This document shows, in pieces, positions 1 to 5,057 of a stretch of 5,224 nt of DNA (position 1 is the stretch's first letter; every line of letters begins with the position of its first letter). Source of the DNA: Phycisphaerae bacterium SM23_33 (GTDB taxonomy: Bacteria; Planctomycetota; Phycisphaerae; SM23-33). The notes under the pieces are model-generated. The model saw only the letters and a program-made list of their open reading frames with translations. It did not search any database and was not told the DNA's origin. Location: the NCBI GenBank assembly GCA_001303665.1, contig LJUF01000264.1, positions 1 to 5,224 on the forward strand, written 5' to 3'. A program made the translations under genes and the position numbers.

Positions 1-1217
1 GCCTTCGCTGAAAGCGGCCTGCGCCGGCCGGCCAGGCCCCGGGCGTTCTGGCGCGTGAAGTCAAACACCCGGCGCACGTTCTTGAGCCGGTGCACCTCAC
101 CGCCGGGGGTGGCGTAGAGGGTCTGCTTGTTCTCGAGGCGCTGGCGCTTCGGCTCGCGGGCCGCCGCCTGGACGCCCGCGTGCCGGTTGAAGAAGCGGTA
201 CATCGCCTCGCGGTTCTCGAGGAAGTACCCGTGCTCGCGGGGTCCGATGAAAAGCTCGACGTCTTCGGCCCGCCCGAGGATCGCGTACAGCCGCCGCAGC
301 TCCGCGTACACGGCCTGGAGTCCGCGGCGGTCGAAGTAGTCCTTGGCCTGGCCGAGCAGCAGCGTGGGGCGGGGGATGTTGGCGATGAAGAAGTCGGCCA
401 TGTCCAGGCCTGCCCCCAGCAGCCCCGGCGGGCCCTGCTCGGAGTCCGCCGGCCTTTCGTTCTCGAGGTTGTACAGGTACTGCGTGACGAAGCAGCCGGG
501 GGCGGCCATGCTGAAGCGGTCGTCCAGGGCGGTCAGGAAGGTGGTCATGGTGCCGCCGCCGGAGTTGCCGGTCACGCCCACGCGCGCGGGGTCCACCTCC
601 GGGCGGCTGAGCAGGTAGTCCAGGCTGCGAATGCCGTCCCACACCCGCCAGGCGCCGAAGAACTCCCCCAGCAGCGACATCTGGTTGCCGGCCATGTTGT
701 GTTCCTGGCAGCACCCGCGCGGGTGCGCCCGCCCCTCGCGCCCGGGGTACTGAAGCCGCTCGCCCTGGCTGACCGGGTCGTAGATCAGCACCACGTAGCC
801 TTGCCGGGCCAGGTTGGCACAGAAGCCCTGATACAGGCCGTGCGCCTTCCCGTCCTGGGCGTGGCCGCAGGTGCCCAGAACCGCCGGCCGGGGGCCCGAC
901 GCGCCCCTCGGGATGTACAGGTTGGCCGTCACCGGAAAGTCCGGCCCGCTCTCGTAGATGACCTTCTCGATGGTGTAGTGCCGCCGCCGGACGGTCCCGG
1001 TGACTCGCGGCTTCAGCGGGGTGCGCTTGGGGGAGGGCCCGAAGCATGCCCGCAGCTTGCGCCGAACCTGGGCCCGCAACTGCATCAGTTGGGCCTTGGT
1101 CTTCACGCGCCCCCGCGCCTCCGCCCGCTGCCGCAGCGCCGCCCGCTCCCTGGCCACGAAGTGCTCGTGCACCATGTGGCCATAAGGGCATTCTTCCCGC
1201 GTGTTCGACTTCGGCAT
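1..1217 (-). CDS. Acetylxylan-esterase-like alpha/beta hydrolase, 3' end outside the window
   Basis: The frame is open from an ATG at 1217 to the window edge (405 codons, no stop), so the C-terminus is missing. The protein starts MPKSNTREECPYG, has no signal peptide, and has a basic helical N-terminal part (about residues 20-58). The hydrolase domain spans about 75-345. It contains a GH pair (118-119) that may help form the oxyanion hole, the nucleophile elbow GNSGGG with Ser219, a likely acid in AKDYFD (Asp293 or Asp296), and a catalytic His329 in EHGYF. This order fits the AXE1/dienelactone-hydrolase-like families that deacetylate sugars or cleave other esters; the substrate is unknown. AXE1 proteins are about 320 residues, so the sequence after about 350, including TLYATPGGEV, begins an extra C-terminal region. 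The start is chosen because AGGAG (1225-1229) lies 7 nt upstream. An in-frame ATG at 1253 would add 12 residues but has a poor SD. The gene is divergent from the operon at 1566. The hydrolase fold is confident; acetylxylan specificity is inference. Confidence 0.9.
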   Translation of the reverse strand, partial: MPKSNTREECPYGHMVHEHFVARERAALRQRAEARGRVKTKAQLMQLRAQVRRKLRACFGPSPKRTPLKPRVTGTVRRRHYTIEKVIYESGPDFPVTANLYIPRGASGPRPAVLGTCGHAQDGKAHGLYQGFCANLARQGYVVLIYDPVSQGERLQYPGREGRAHPRGCCQEHNMAGNQMSLLGEFFGAWRVWDGIRSLDYLLSRPEVDPARVGVTGNSGGGTMTTFLTALDDRFSMAAPGCFVTQYLYNLENERPADSEQGPPGLLGAGLDMADFFIANIPRPTLLLGQAKDYFDRRGLQAVYAELRRLYAILGRAEDVELFIGPREHGYFLENREAMYRFFNRHAGVQAAAREPKRQRLENKQTLYATPGGEVHRLKNVRRVFDFTRQNARGLAGRRRPLSAK

Positions 1218-1224
1218 TGACGCT

Positions 1225-1229
1225 CTCCT
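1225..1229 (-). promoter_or_regulatory. Ribosome binding site of the esterase gene
   Basis: AGGAG on the minus strand, 7 nt before the ATG at 1217. It decides between this start and the in-frame ATG at 1253, which has only a weak GGCGG upstream. Confidence 0.7.
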
Positions 1230-1297
1230 GCTGTCGGTCCTGGGCCGGGCCATGCCGCCTGATGCGAAACCCCCGGAGAGTCTCGCCGGCCGCTCTT

Positions 1298-1328
1298 CGC
1301 CCGACCGCCAATAACATCCTGTCGGGCG
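1298..1328. repeat. Perfect 8-bp inverted repeat flanking the esterase -10 box
   Basis: CGCCCGAC (1298-1305) and GTCGGGCG (1321-1328) are exact reverse complements separated by 15 nt. The pair brackets the proposed minus-strand -10 box at 1308-1313, a common position for a repressor operator. The same octamer, as GTCGGACG, reappears at 1353-1360 and in reverse at 1368-1375. Role as an operator is inference. Confidence 0.45.
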
Positions 1329-1336
1329 CGTGTCAA
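1308..1336 (-). promoter_or_regulatory. Sigma70-like promoter for the esterase gene
   Basis: On the minus strand a perfect -35 box TTGACA (1331-1336) is followed, after exactly 17 nt, by TATTGG (1308-1313). This keeps the TAT of the -10 consensus and is preceded by TG one base upstream, an extended -10 feature. Transcription would begin near 1301 and leave a leader of about 84 nt before the ATG at 1217. The -35 box overlaps the 10-bp palindrome GTCAATTGAC (1332-1341), and the -10 lies between inverted copies of GTCGGGCG, so the promoter could be controlled by a bound regulator. The -10 is weak at its last three positions; there is no experimental support. Confidence 0.5.
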
Positions 1337-1352
1337 TTGACGGGTCGCGGGC

Positions 1353-1375
1353 GTCGGACGGGCGCGCCGTCCGAC
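1353..1375. repeat. 9-bp inverted repeat (possible operator or hairpin)
   Basis: GTCGGACGG (1353-1361) and CCGTCCGAC (1367-1375) are exact reverse complements with a 5-nt centre. No T-run follows on either strand, so it is not a typical intrinsic terminator. It lies upstream of both divergent genes and shares the GTCGGRCG core with the repeat at 1298-1328. Confidence 0.55.
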
Positions 1376-1436
1376 CGGCGGCAGCGCGTTTCGCAGCCCC
1401 GGGAACCGCCAACGGCCCGCGAACCGTGCCACCCCA

Positions 1437-1454
1437 CCCCGACGTACGTCGGGG
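1437..1454. repeat. Perfect 18-bp palindrome
   Basis: CCCCGACGTACGTCGGGG is a perfect uninterrupted palindrome centred between 1445 and 1446, about 112 bp before the transketolase start. As DNA it is symmetric enough to bind a dimeric regulator; as RNA it could fold into a 7-bp stem with a GUAC loop. It could also be a dispersed genomic repeat. The sequence does not decide among these. Confidence 0.6.
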
Positions 1455-1551
1455 CCCTCGCACCCATTTTCCAGAGGAAGAAACTTTACCCTGGCCTGGG
1501 GGAAGTCGGGGGCGTAATGTATTCGGCTTCAACACCTTGGGTGGCCGGCGT

Positions 1552-1557
1552 GGAGGG
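1552..1557 (+). promoter_or_regulatory. Ribosome binding site of the transketolase subunit gene
   Basis: GGAGGG with 8 nt to the ATG at 1566. It supports that start over the in-frame ATG at 1584, six codons later. Confidence 0.65.
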
Positions 1558-1565
1558 TCGCCGCG

Positions 1566-2504
1566 ATGGTCGAGGCCAAAGCAATGCGTGTGGTCTTCGG
1601 TGAGATGCTTTGCCAATTGGCCGAGGAGTTTCCGGAAATGGTCGTGCTGGACGCCGACGTGTCCAGCAGCACGCAGACGCGGATGTTCGCCCGGAAGTAC
1701 CCGCAGCGCTTTTACAACTTCGGCGTGGCGGAGGCGAACATGGTCTCGGCGGCGGCGGGGATGTCCACATGCGGGCTGATTCCCGTGGCCTCGTCGTTTG
1801 CCTTTCTCTTGGCGACCCGGGCGGCCGACACCGTCCGCAGCCACGTCGCCTACGGGCGGCTGAACGTGAAGCTCGCCGGGGGGTACGCGGGGCTGTCCGA
1901 CCACGCCGACGGGGCCAGCCACCAATCGCTGATGGACCTGGCCGTGATGCGGGCCATGCCGAACATGACCGTGCTGGTGCCCTCGGACGCGGAGACCACC
2001 CGCGGGGCGGTCCGGGCCATGCTCGCCCATCACGGGCCGGCCTACCTCCGCCTGTCCCGGGCCCCGGTGGGGTCCTGCCACGGCGCCGATGAAACATTTC
2101 AGATCGGCCGGGCATGCCTGCTGCGCGAGGGCAGCGACGTCACTCTGGCCGTCTGCGGCACGCTGCTGGCCGAGGCATTGGCAGCCGCCGAGGCCCTGGC
2201 GGCCGAGAAAATTGCGGCTGCCGTGCTAGAATTTGGCACGGTCAAGCCGCTGGACGTGGATGCGCTGTGCTACTGGGCCGGCAGGACCGGCGCGGTCGTG
2301 GCCGTCGAAGAGCACAGCGTCCACGGCGGCTTCGGCGGGGCGGTGGCCGAAGCCCTGGCCGAGAACCGCCCGGTGAAGCTCCGCCGCGTGGGCGTGAAGG
2401 ATCGCTTCGCCGAGAGCGGCCCGTACGAGGCGCTTCTGGACAAATACGGCCTGTCGGCCCCGCACATCGCCCGGGCGGCGCGGGAGCTGCTGGCGGGCGG
2501 GTAA
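1566..2504 (+). CDS. Transketolase, C-terminal subunit
   Basis: This 312-residue protein is the split form of the C-terminal half of transketolase: a pyrimidine-binding domain (about 5-170) followed by the C-terminal transketolase domain (about 185-310). Recognisable motifs are LDAD (28-31), NFGVAEANM with Glu56 as the conserved glutamate that activates thiamine diphosphate, DGASHQ (115-120), MPNMTVLVPSDAE, GTVKPLD (224-230) and VEEHSVHGGFGGAVAE (247-262). Length fits the family, with no truncation. Such subunits work only with an N-terminal subunit of about 270-290 residues that holds the diphosphate- and metal-binding site, normally encoded directly upstream. Here the upstream neighbour is a divergent esterase and the downstream gene a dehydrogenase, so the partner must be elsewhere. 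The complex would transfer two-carbon ketol units between sugar phosphates in the cytoplasm. DXP synthase and pyruvate dehydrogenase beta subunits share the fold, but size and motifs favour transketolase. It may be the first gene of the operon. Confidence 0.93.
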   Translation: MVEAKAMRVVFGEMLCQLAEEFPEMVVLDADVSSSTQTRMFARKYPQRFYNFGVAEANMVSAAAGMSTCGLIPVASSFAFLLATRAADTVRSHVAYGRLNVKLAGGYAGLSDHADGASHQSLMDLAVMRAMPNMTVLVPSDAETTRGAVRAMLAHHGPAYLRLSRAPVGSCHGADETFQIGRACLLREGSDVTLAVCGTLLAEALAAAEALAAEKIAAAVLEFGTVKPLDVDALCYWAGRTGAVVAVEEHSVHGGFGGAVAEALAENRPVKLRRVGVKDRFAESGPYEALLDKYGLSAPHIARAARELLAGG

Positions 2505-2532
2505 GCTTGATACGTCGGCATCGGTCCCGCCG

Positions 2533-2540
2533 GGAGGTGA
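2533..2540 (+). promoter_or_regulatory. Extended SD-like sequence inside the gap before the dehydrogenase gene
   Basis: GGAGGTGA is an eight-base complement of the usual 16S rRNA 3' end, but it lies 64 nt before the ATG of the dehydrogenase and so cannot serve that start. The nearest usable start is TTG at 2543, 5 nt after GGAGG, which would open a 20-codon ORF. Confidence 0.35.
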
Positions 2541-2542
2541 CG

Positions 2543-2605
2543 TTGGACCGGGACGGCGAGGAACCTGGTTCATGGTCATGCCATGAATGCCAGGAGGATC
2601 AGTGA
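2543..2605 (+). CDS. Possible 20-residue leader peptide
   Basis: A TTG codon follows a strong SD-like site and opens a 20-codon frame ending in TGA at 2603-2605. That stop overlaps the dehydrogenase ATG by one base (TGATG), the arrangement used for translational coupling. The peptide ends SWSCHECQEDQ and has a Cys-x-x-Cys pair with a His between. The dehydrogenase SD lies within its last codons, so ribosomes translating it could affect initiation downstream. The start codon is weak, the peptide is unrecognised, and the frame is open far upstream as an antisense-free shadow of the transketolase gene, so it may be chance. Confidence 0.22.
   Translation: MDRDGEEPGSWSCHECQEDQ
2592..2597 (+). promoter_or_regulatory. 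Ribosome binding site of the dehydrogenase gene
   Basis: AGGAGG with 7 nt to the ATG at 2605. It fixes the start there and rules out the in-frame ATG at 2587, which would place this site inside the coding region. Confidence 0.85.
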
Positions 2606-3909
2606 TGGCACAGGAAGCGAGGGACTTGGCCAAAGAGGCGGCGAGGTCGCTGCTGGCTGAATGGAAGTGGCGGACGTACATCTTCGGGCTGGCGTGTCTG
2701 CACCGGACGGGCCCGATGGCCCGCCGGCTGGGCAGACGGGCCCTGGTCGTGGGCAATTCGCATCCCTGGCTTGACCCCACGGCCGAAGCGGTGACGGCGT
2801 CGCTCCAGGCAACCGGCATGGAGGTCGTCGGGCGCGTCGAGGGCGCCCGGCCGAACTCGCCCCGCGAAGACGTGTTTGCCATTCAGGACGCCATCGCGGC
2901 CGCCAGGCCGAAGGTCGTCGTCGCCATCGGCGGCGGCTCGACCATCGACGCGGCCAAGGCCGCCGGCGTCCTGGCCACCTTCGAGGGGGACCTGCACGAC
3001 GTCGGACCCTATTTCGGCGAGGGCAAGGTCACCCGGGCCCTTGAAGCCAGAGGCCGCCGGCTGCCCGCCCTGCTGGCTGTCCAGACCGCCGCCGGGAGCG
3101 GCGCCCACCTGACGAAGTATTCCAACATCACCGACCCCGCCAGCGCGCAGAAGAAGCTCATCATCGACACGGCTATCGTGCCCGCCCGCGCCGTCTTCGA
3201 CTACGCGGTCACCCGCACAGCCCCCCCGGCGCTGACCGCGGACGGGGCCTTTGACGGGATCGGCCACCTGGCCGAGCCCTACTACGGGGCCGGGCCGCAG
3301 AGCATAGACCAGTTGGAGGCCCTGGCCAGGGCCGGCGTGGAGCTGATCGTCTCCAGCCTCCGGCAGGCCCTCGAGTCGCCCGATGACCTGGACGCCAGGG
3401 AGGCCCTCGGGCTGGCCACCGACCTGGGCGGCTACGCCATCATGCTCGGCAGCACCAGCGGCCCGCACCTGAACAGTTTTTCCATGGTGGACATCCTGGC
3501 CCACGGCCGGGCCTGCGCGGTGCTTCAGCCGTACTACACGGTCCTCTTCGCTCCGGCGATCAAGCGGCAGCTGCGGGTGCTGGGTGAGATCTACGCCCGC
3601 CACGGCTTCATCCGTGCCGCCCTCAACCCGCTGGGCGGGCGCGACCTGGGCCTCGTCGTGGCCGAGGGCATGATGGGCCTCTCCCGGACCGTCGGCTTTC
3701 CGACCACGCTGGGTGAGGTGCCGGGCTTCACCGGCGAGCATGTCGCCCGGGCCCTGGCCGCCGCCAAGAACCCCCAACTGGCCTCGAAGCTGCAAGCCAT
3801 GCCCACGCCCATGTCGGCGGACCAGGTCGATGAGTTCATGGGTTCGGTGCTGGAGGCCGCCCGCACGGGCGAGCTCCGCCACGTCCGCAACCTTCCGCAG
3901 GAGGAGTGA
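2605..3909 (+). CDS. Iron-containing (group III) alcohol dehydrogenase
   Basis: The 434-residue protein has the two-domain layout of the Fe-ADH superfamily: an N-terminal dinucleotide-binding domain with GGGSTIDAAK (109-118) and TAAGSGAHLTKYSNIT (161-176), and a helical metal-binding domain. Metal ligands Asp217 and His221 keep the Asp-x3-His spacing of lactaldehyde reductase FucO, and the last ligand His300 sits in the AHGRACAVLQP motif. The expected third His, 14 residues before the last in FucO, is not there; the nearest is His288 in GPHLNSFS, 12 residues before. This GPHLNSFSxVDIL variant looks like a subfamily feature rather than damage, because the surrounding helix is well formed. The enzyme should interconvert an alcohol and an aldehyde or ketone using NAD(P)H in the cytoplasm; the substrate is unknown. 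At 434 residues it is longer than FucO or glycerol dehydrogenase (about 370-385), with an extended N-terminus of about 40 residues. It follows the transketolase gene by 100 nt and precedes the hydrolase by 2 nt. Confidence 0.92.
   Translation: MAQEARDLAKEAARSLLAEWKWRTYIFGLACLHRTGPMARRLGRRALVVGNSHPWLDPTAEAVTASLQATGMEVVGRVEGARPNSPREDVFAIQDAIAAARPKVVVAIGGGSTIDAAKAAGVLATFEGDLHDVGPYFGEGKVTRALEARGRRLPALLAVQTAAGSGAHLTKYSNITDPASAQKKLIIDTAIVPARAVFDYAVTRTAPPALTADGAFDGIGHLAEPYYGAGPQSIDQLEALARAGVELIVSSLRQALESPDDLDAREALGLATDLGGYAIMLGSTSGPHLNSFSMVDILAHGRACAVLQPYYTVLFAPAIKRQLRVLGEIYARHGFIRAALNPLGGRDLGLVVAEGMMGLSRTVGFPTTLGEVPGFTGEHVARALAAAKNPQLASKLQAMPTPMSADQVDEFMGSVLEAARTGELRHVRNLPQEE
3899..3904 (+). promoter_or_regulatory. 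Ribosome binding site of the nucleoside hydrolase gene
   Basis: AGGAGG within the last codons of the dehydrogenase gene, 7 nt before the ATG at 3912. The GTG at 3906 is only 1 nt from this site and is therefore an unlikely start. Confidence 0.85.
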
Positions 3910-3911
3910 CC

Positions 3912-4865
3912 ATGGCGGCCCAGCCAGCCTCCAGGATCAAGATCATCCTCGACACGGACATCGGCGACGACATCGACGATGCCATCGCCCTTTGCTTCGC
4001 CCTGGGCTCGCCGGAGTTCGAGCTGCTGGGCGTCACGGCGGTCTACGGCGACGTCCTGACCCGCGCCCGCATCGCCCGGAAGATGCTCGACCTCTGCGGG
4101 CGGCCGGACGTGCCCGTGCGGATGGGCTTCGAGCGGCCGCTGGCGTTTGAGTATCACCCCGGCACGGCCCCGGAGGAGTGCTCCCAGCGGCGGGCGGTCG
4201 CCGACGACCCCGAGCCGCTGGAGCGGTCGGGCGGCGCGGCCGAGTTCATCGCCGAGATGGTTCGCAGGCATCCCGGGCAGATCCACGTGCTCACCATCGG
4301 AGCGATGACCAACGCGGCGGCCGCCCTGTGCATGGATTCCTCCCTCTCCGGGCAGATGGCGGGCGTGACCTCGCTGGCCGGCTACGCCCCGCCCAGGGAA
4401 GGCGTTCCCGAGTGGAACGTCCGCTACGACCCGCTGGCGGCCCAGTGCGTGGCCAGGTCCGGCGTGGCCTGGACGGCCATCGGCGCCGACGTCCAGGGCG
4501 ACAACGGGCTCACGCGGCCCGAGTTCCAGGCCCTGCGCGACTGCGGGCTGCCCGCGGCACAGTTCCTGCTGGAGCTGATCGTGCTGATGAAGCGCTACAA
4601 GGGCCGCGGCAACCCCAGCGTCCGCGGCATCCAGGACGTTCAGTCCACCCACGTCGCCGACGTGATGTCCCTGGCGTCTTTCCTGATCCCGGAACGAATG
4701 GGCCTGACCCGCGGCTGGGTGCGGGTGGATAACAACGGCGCGATCCGGTTCAGCCCGGACGAAAACGCCCCGCACCGGTTCGCGCAGTCCAAGCTTCCGC
4801 CTGGCTGCTACCGCGGGGAGATCCTGCGCCGGCTCCTGGCCGCCGGGGCGGCGGCGAACGAGTAA
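3912..4865 (+). CDS. Nucleoside hydrolase (inosine-uridine preferring type)
   Basis: The 317-residue cytoplasmic protein belongs to the family that cleaves the N-glycosidic bond of ribonucleosides, giving ribose and a free base. The calcium-binding N-terminal signature is clear: ILDTDIGDDIDDAIAL (12-27), with Asp14, Asp16, Asp22 and Asp23. This DTDIGDDIDD form is two residues longer than the classical DTDPGxDD. Further motifs are GAMTNAAAAL (130-139), which contains the threonine whose carbonyl binds calcium, EWNVRYDPLAA (167-177) with Glu167 and Asn169 for ribose binding, and THVADVMSLASFLIPE (246-261). In the last, Asp250 aligns with the final calcium ligand, but the preceding residue, usually the catalytic His of the HDP motif, is Ala249; a His is found at 247. 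Length is normal for the family. Substrate choice may therefore differ from inosine or uridine. The gene starts 2 nt after the dehydrogenase stop, so the two are almost certainly co-transcribed and translationally coupled. No transcription terminator with a T-run follows. Confidence 0.93.
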   Translation: MAAQPASRIKIILDTDIGDDIDDAIALCFALGSPEFELLGVTAVYGDVLTRARIARKMLDLCGRPDVPVRMGFERPLAFEYHPGTAPEECSQRRAVADDPEPLERSGGAAEFIAEMVRRHPGQIHVLTIGAMTNAAAALCMDSSLSGQMAGVTSLAGYAPPREGVPEWNVRYDPLAAQCVARSGVAWTAIGADVQGDNGLTRPEFQALRDCGLPAAQFLLELIVLMKRYKGRGNPSVRGIQDVQSTHVADVMSLASFLIPERMGLTRGWVRVDNNGAIRFSPDENAPHRFAQSKLPPGCYRGEILRRLLAAGAAANE

Positions 4866-4897
4866 GGGCCGCGTGGGCCGGGCCATCGCACCATCAC

Positions 4898-4922
4898 CGC
4901 GGAGATCGCGGAGGGCGCAGAG
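4898..4922. repeat. Short 9-nt tandem repeat (CGCGGAGNN)
   Basis: Three consecutive units CGCGGAGAT, CGCGGAGGG and CGCAGAG (partial) follow one another. From memory, similar CGCGGAG/CGCAGAG strings recur between genes in several environmental bacterial genomes, so this may be a fragment of a dispersed repeat. Confidence 0.45.
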
Positions 4923-4923
4923 C

Positions 4924-5040
4924 CGGAAAGTGGACTGGCACGGCACCCCGCCAGCGGCCCCAGGGGCTTGGGGGCAGGCGCGCTCAGAAGCCGAAGGCTG
5001 GGACGCCCCGGCGGGGCACGCTTGGCAGTCCCACCTTCCG
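4924..5040. repeat. Long imperfect inverted repeat with 29- and 31-nt arms
   Basis: The left arm 4924-4952 begins CGGAAAGTGGACTGGCA and ends ACCCCGCC. The reverse complement of the right arm 5010-5040 begins CGGAAGGTGGGACTGCCA and ends GCCCCGCC. The arms agree through most of their length with two single-base indels and several substitutions, and enclose 57 nt. The transcript could fold into one long stem, or the arms could be inverted copies of one intergenic repeat element. Confidence 0.55.
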
Positions 5041-5057
5041 TCTGGCGTCATTTGGCA

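Larger units (their letters stand above)
1218..1565. other. Divergent intergenic regulatory region
   Basis: These 348 bases separate the esterase from the plus-strand operon. They hold the esterase RBS and promoter, the inverted repeats at 1298-1328 and 1353-1375, the palindromes at 1332-1341 and 1437-1454, and the RBS of the transketolase gene. No convincing sigma70 promoter was found for the plus strand. TAATGT (1515-1520) is a possible -10, but the hexamer 17 nt upstream, TGGCCT, matches the -35 only 3/6. A weak ECF-like pair, GAAACTT (1480-1486) and GTC (1505-1507), is also possible. No convincing coding region was recognised here. Confidence 0.6.
4866..5057. other. Structured non-coding region after the operon
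   Basis: No convincing gene is seen here; the open frames on the plus strand are rich in Gly, Arg, Ala and Pro with no domain. The region contains a 9-nt periodic repeat (4898-4922), a long imperfect inverted repeat (4924-5040), and small internal hairpins such as AGCC-GAA-GGCT (4989-4999). No hairpin is followed by a T-run, so the operon's terminator is either Rho-type or formed by these structures in a non-classical way. Confidence 0.5.

Noticed and set aside
90..1220. A 376-codon plus-strand frame antisense to the esterase
   Set aside because: No recognisable domain; it exists because high third-position GC removes stop codons opposite the real gene.
97..1317. A 406-codon minus-strand frame overlapping the esterase
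   Set aside because: It is dominated by Arg, Ala, Gly and Pro with no motifs, while the frame starting at 1217 encodes a clear hydrolase with GNSGGG and a catalytic His. It is a GC-rich shadow frame.
1337..1365. Plus-strand promoter using TTGACG at 1337-1342
   Set aside because: The sequence 17 nt downstream is GC-only (GGGCGC) with no -10 resemblance.
1353..1375. Intrinsic terminator at the 9-bp inverted repeat
   Set aside because: There is no T-run on either side on either strand, and it lies between two divergent gene starts where a terminator is not expected.
2587..2604. Earlier ATG start for the dehydrogenase at 2587
   Set aside because: The AGGAGG at 2592-2597 would lie inside the coding region, and no SD precedes 2587.
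3906..3911. GTG start for the nucleoside hydrolase at 3906
   Set aside because: It lies 1 nt after the AGGAGG site, too close for initiation; the ATG at 3912 has the right 7-nt spacing.
3591..5051. A 486-codon minus-strand frame opposite the nucleoside hydrolase
   Set aside because: It crosses two well-supported plus-strand genes and non-coding repeats, and has no conserved motifs.
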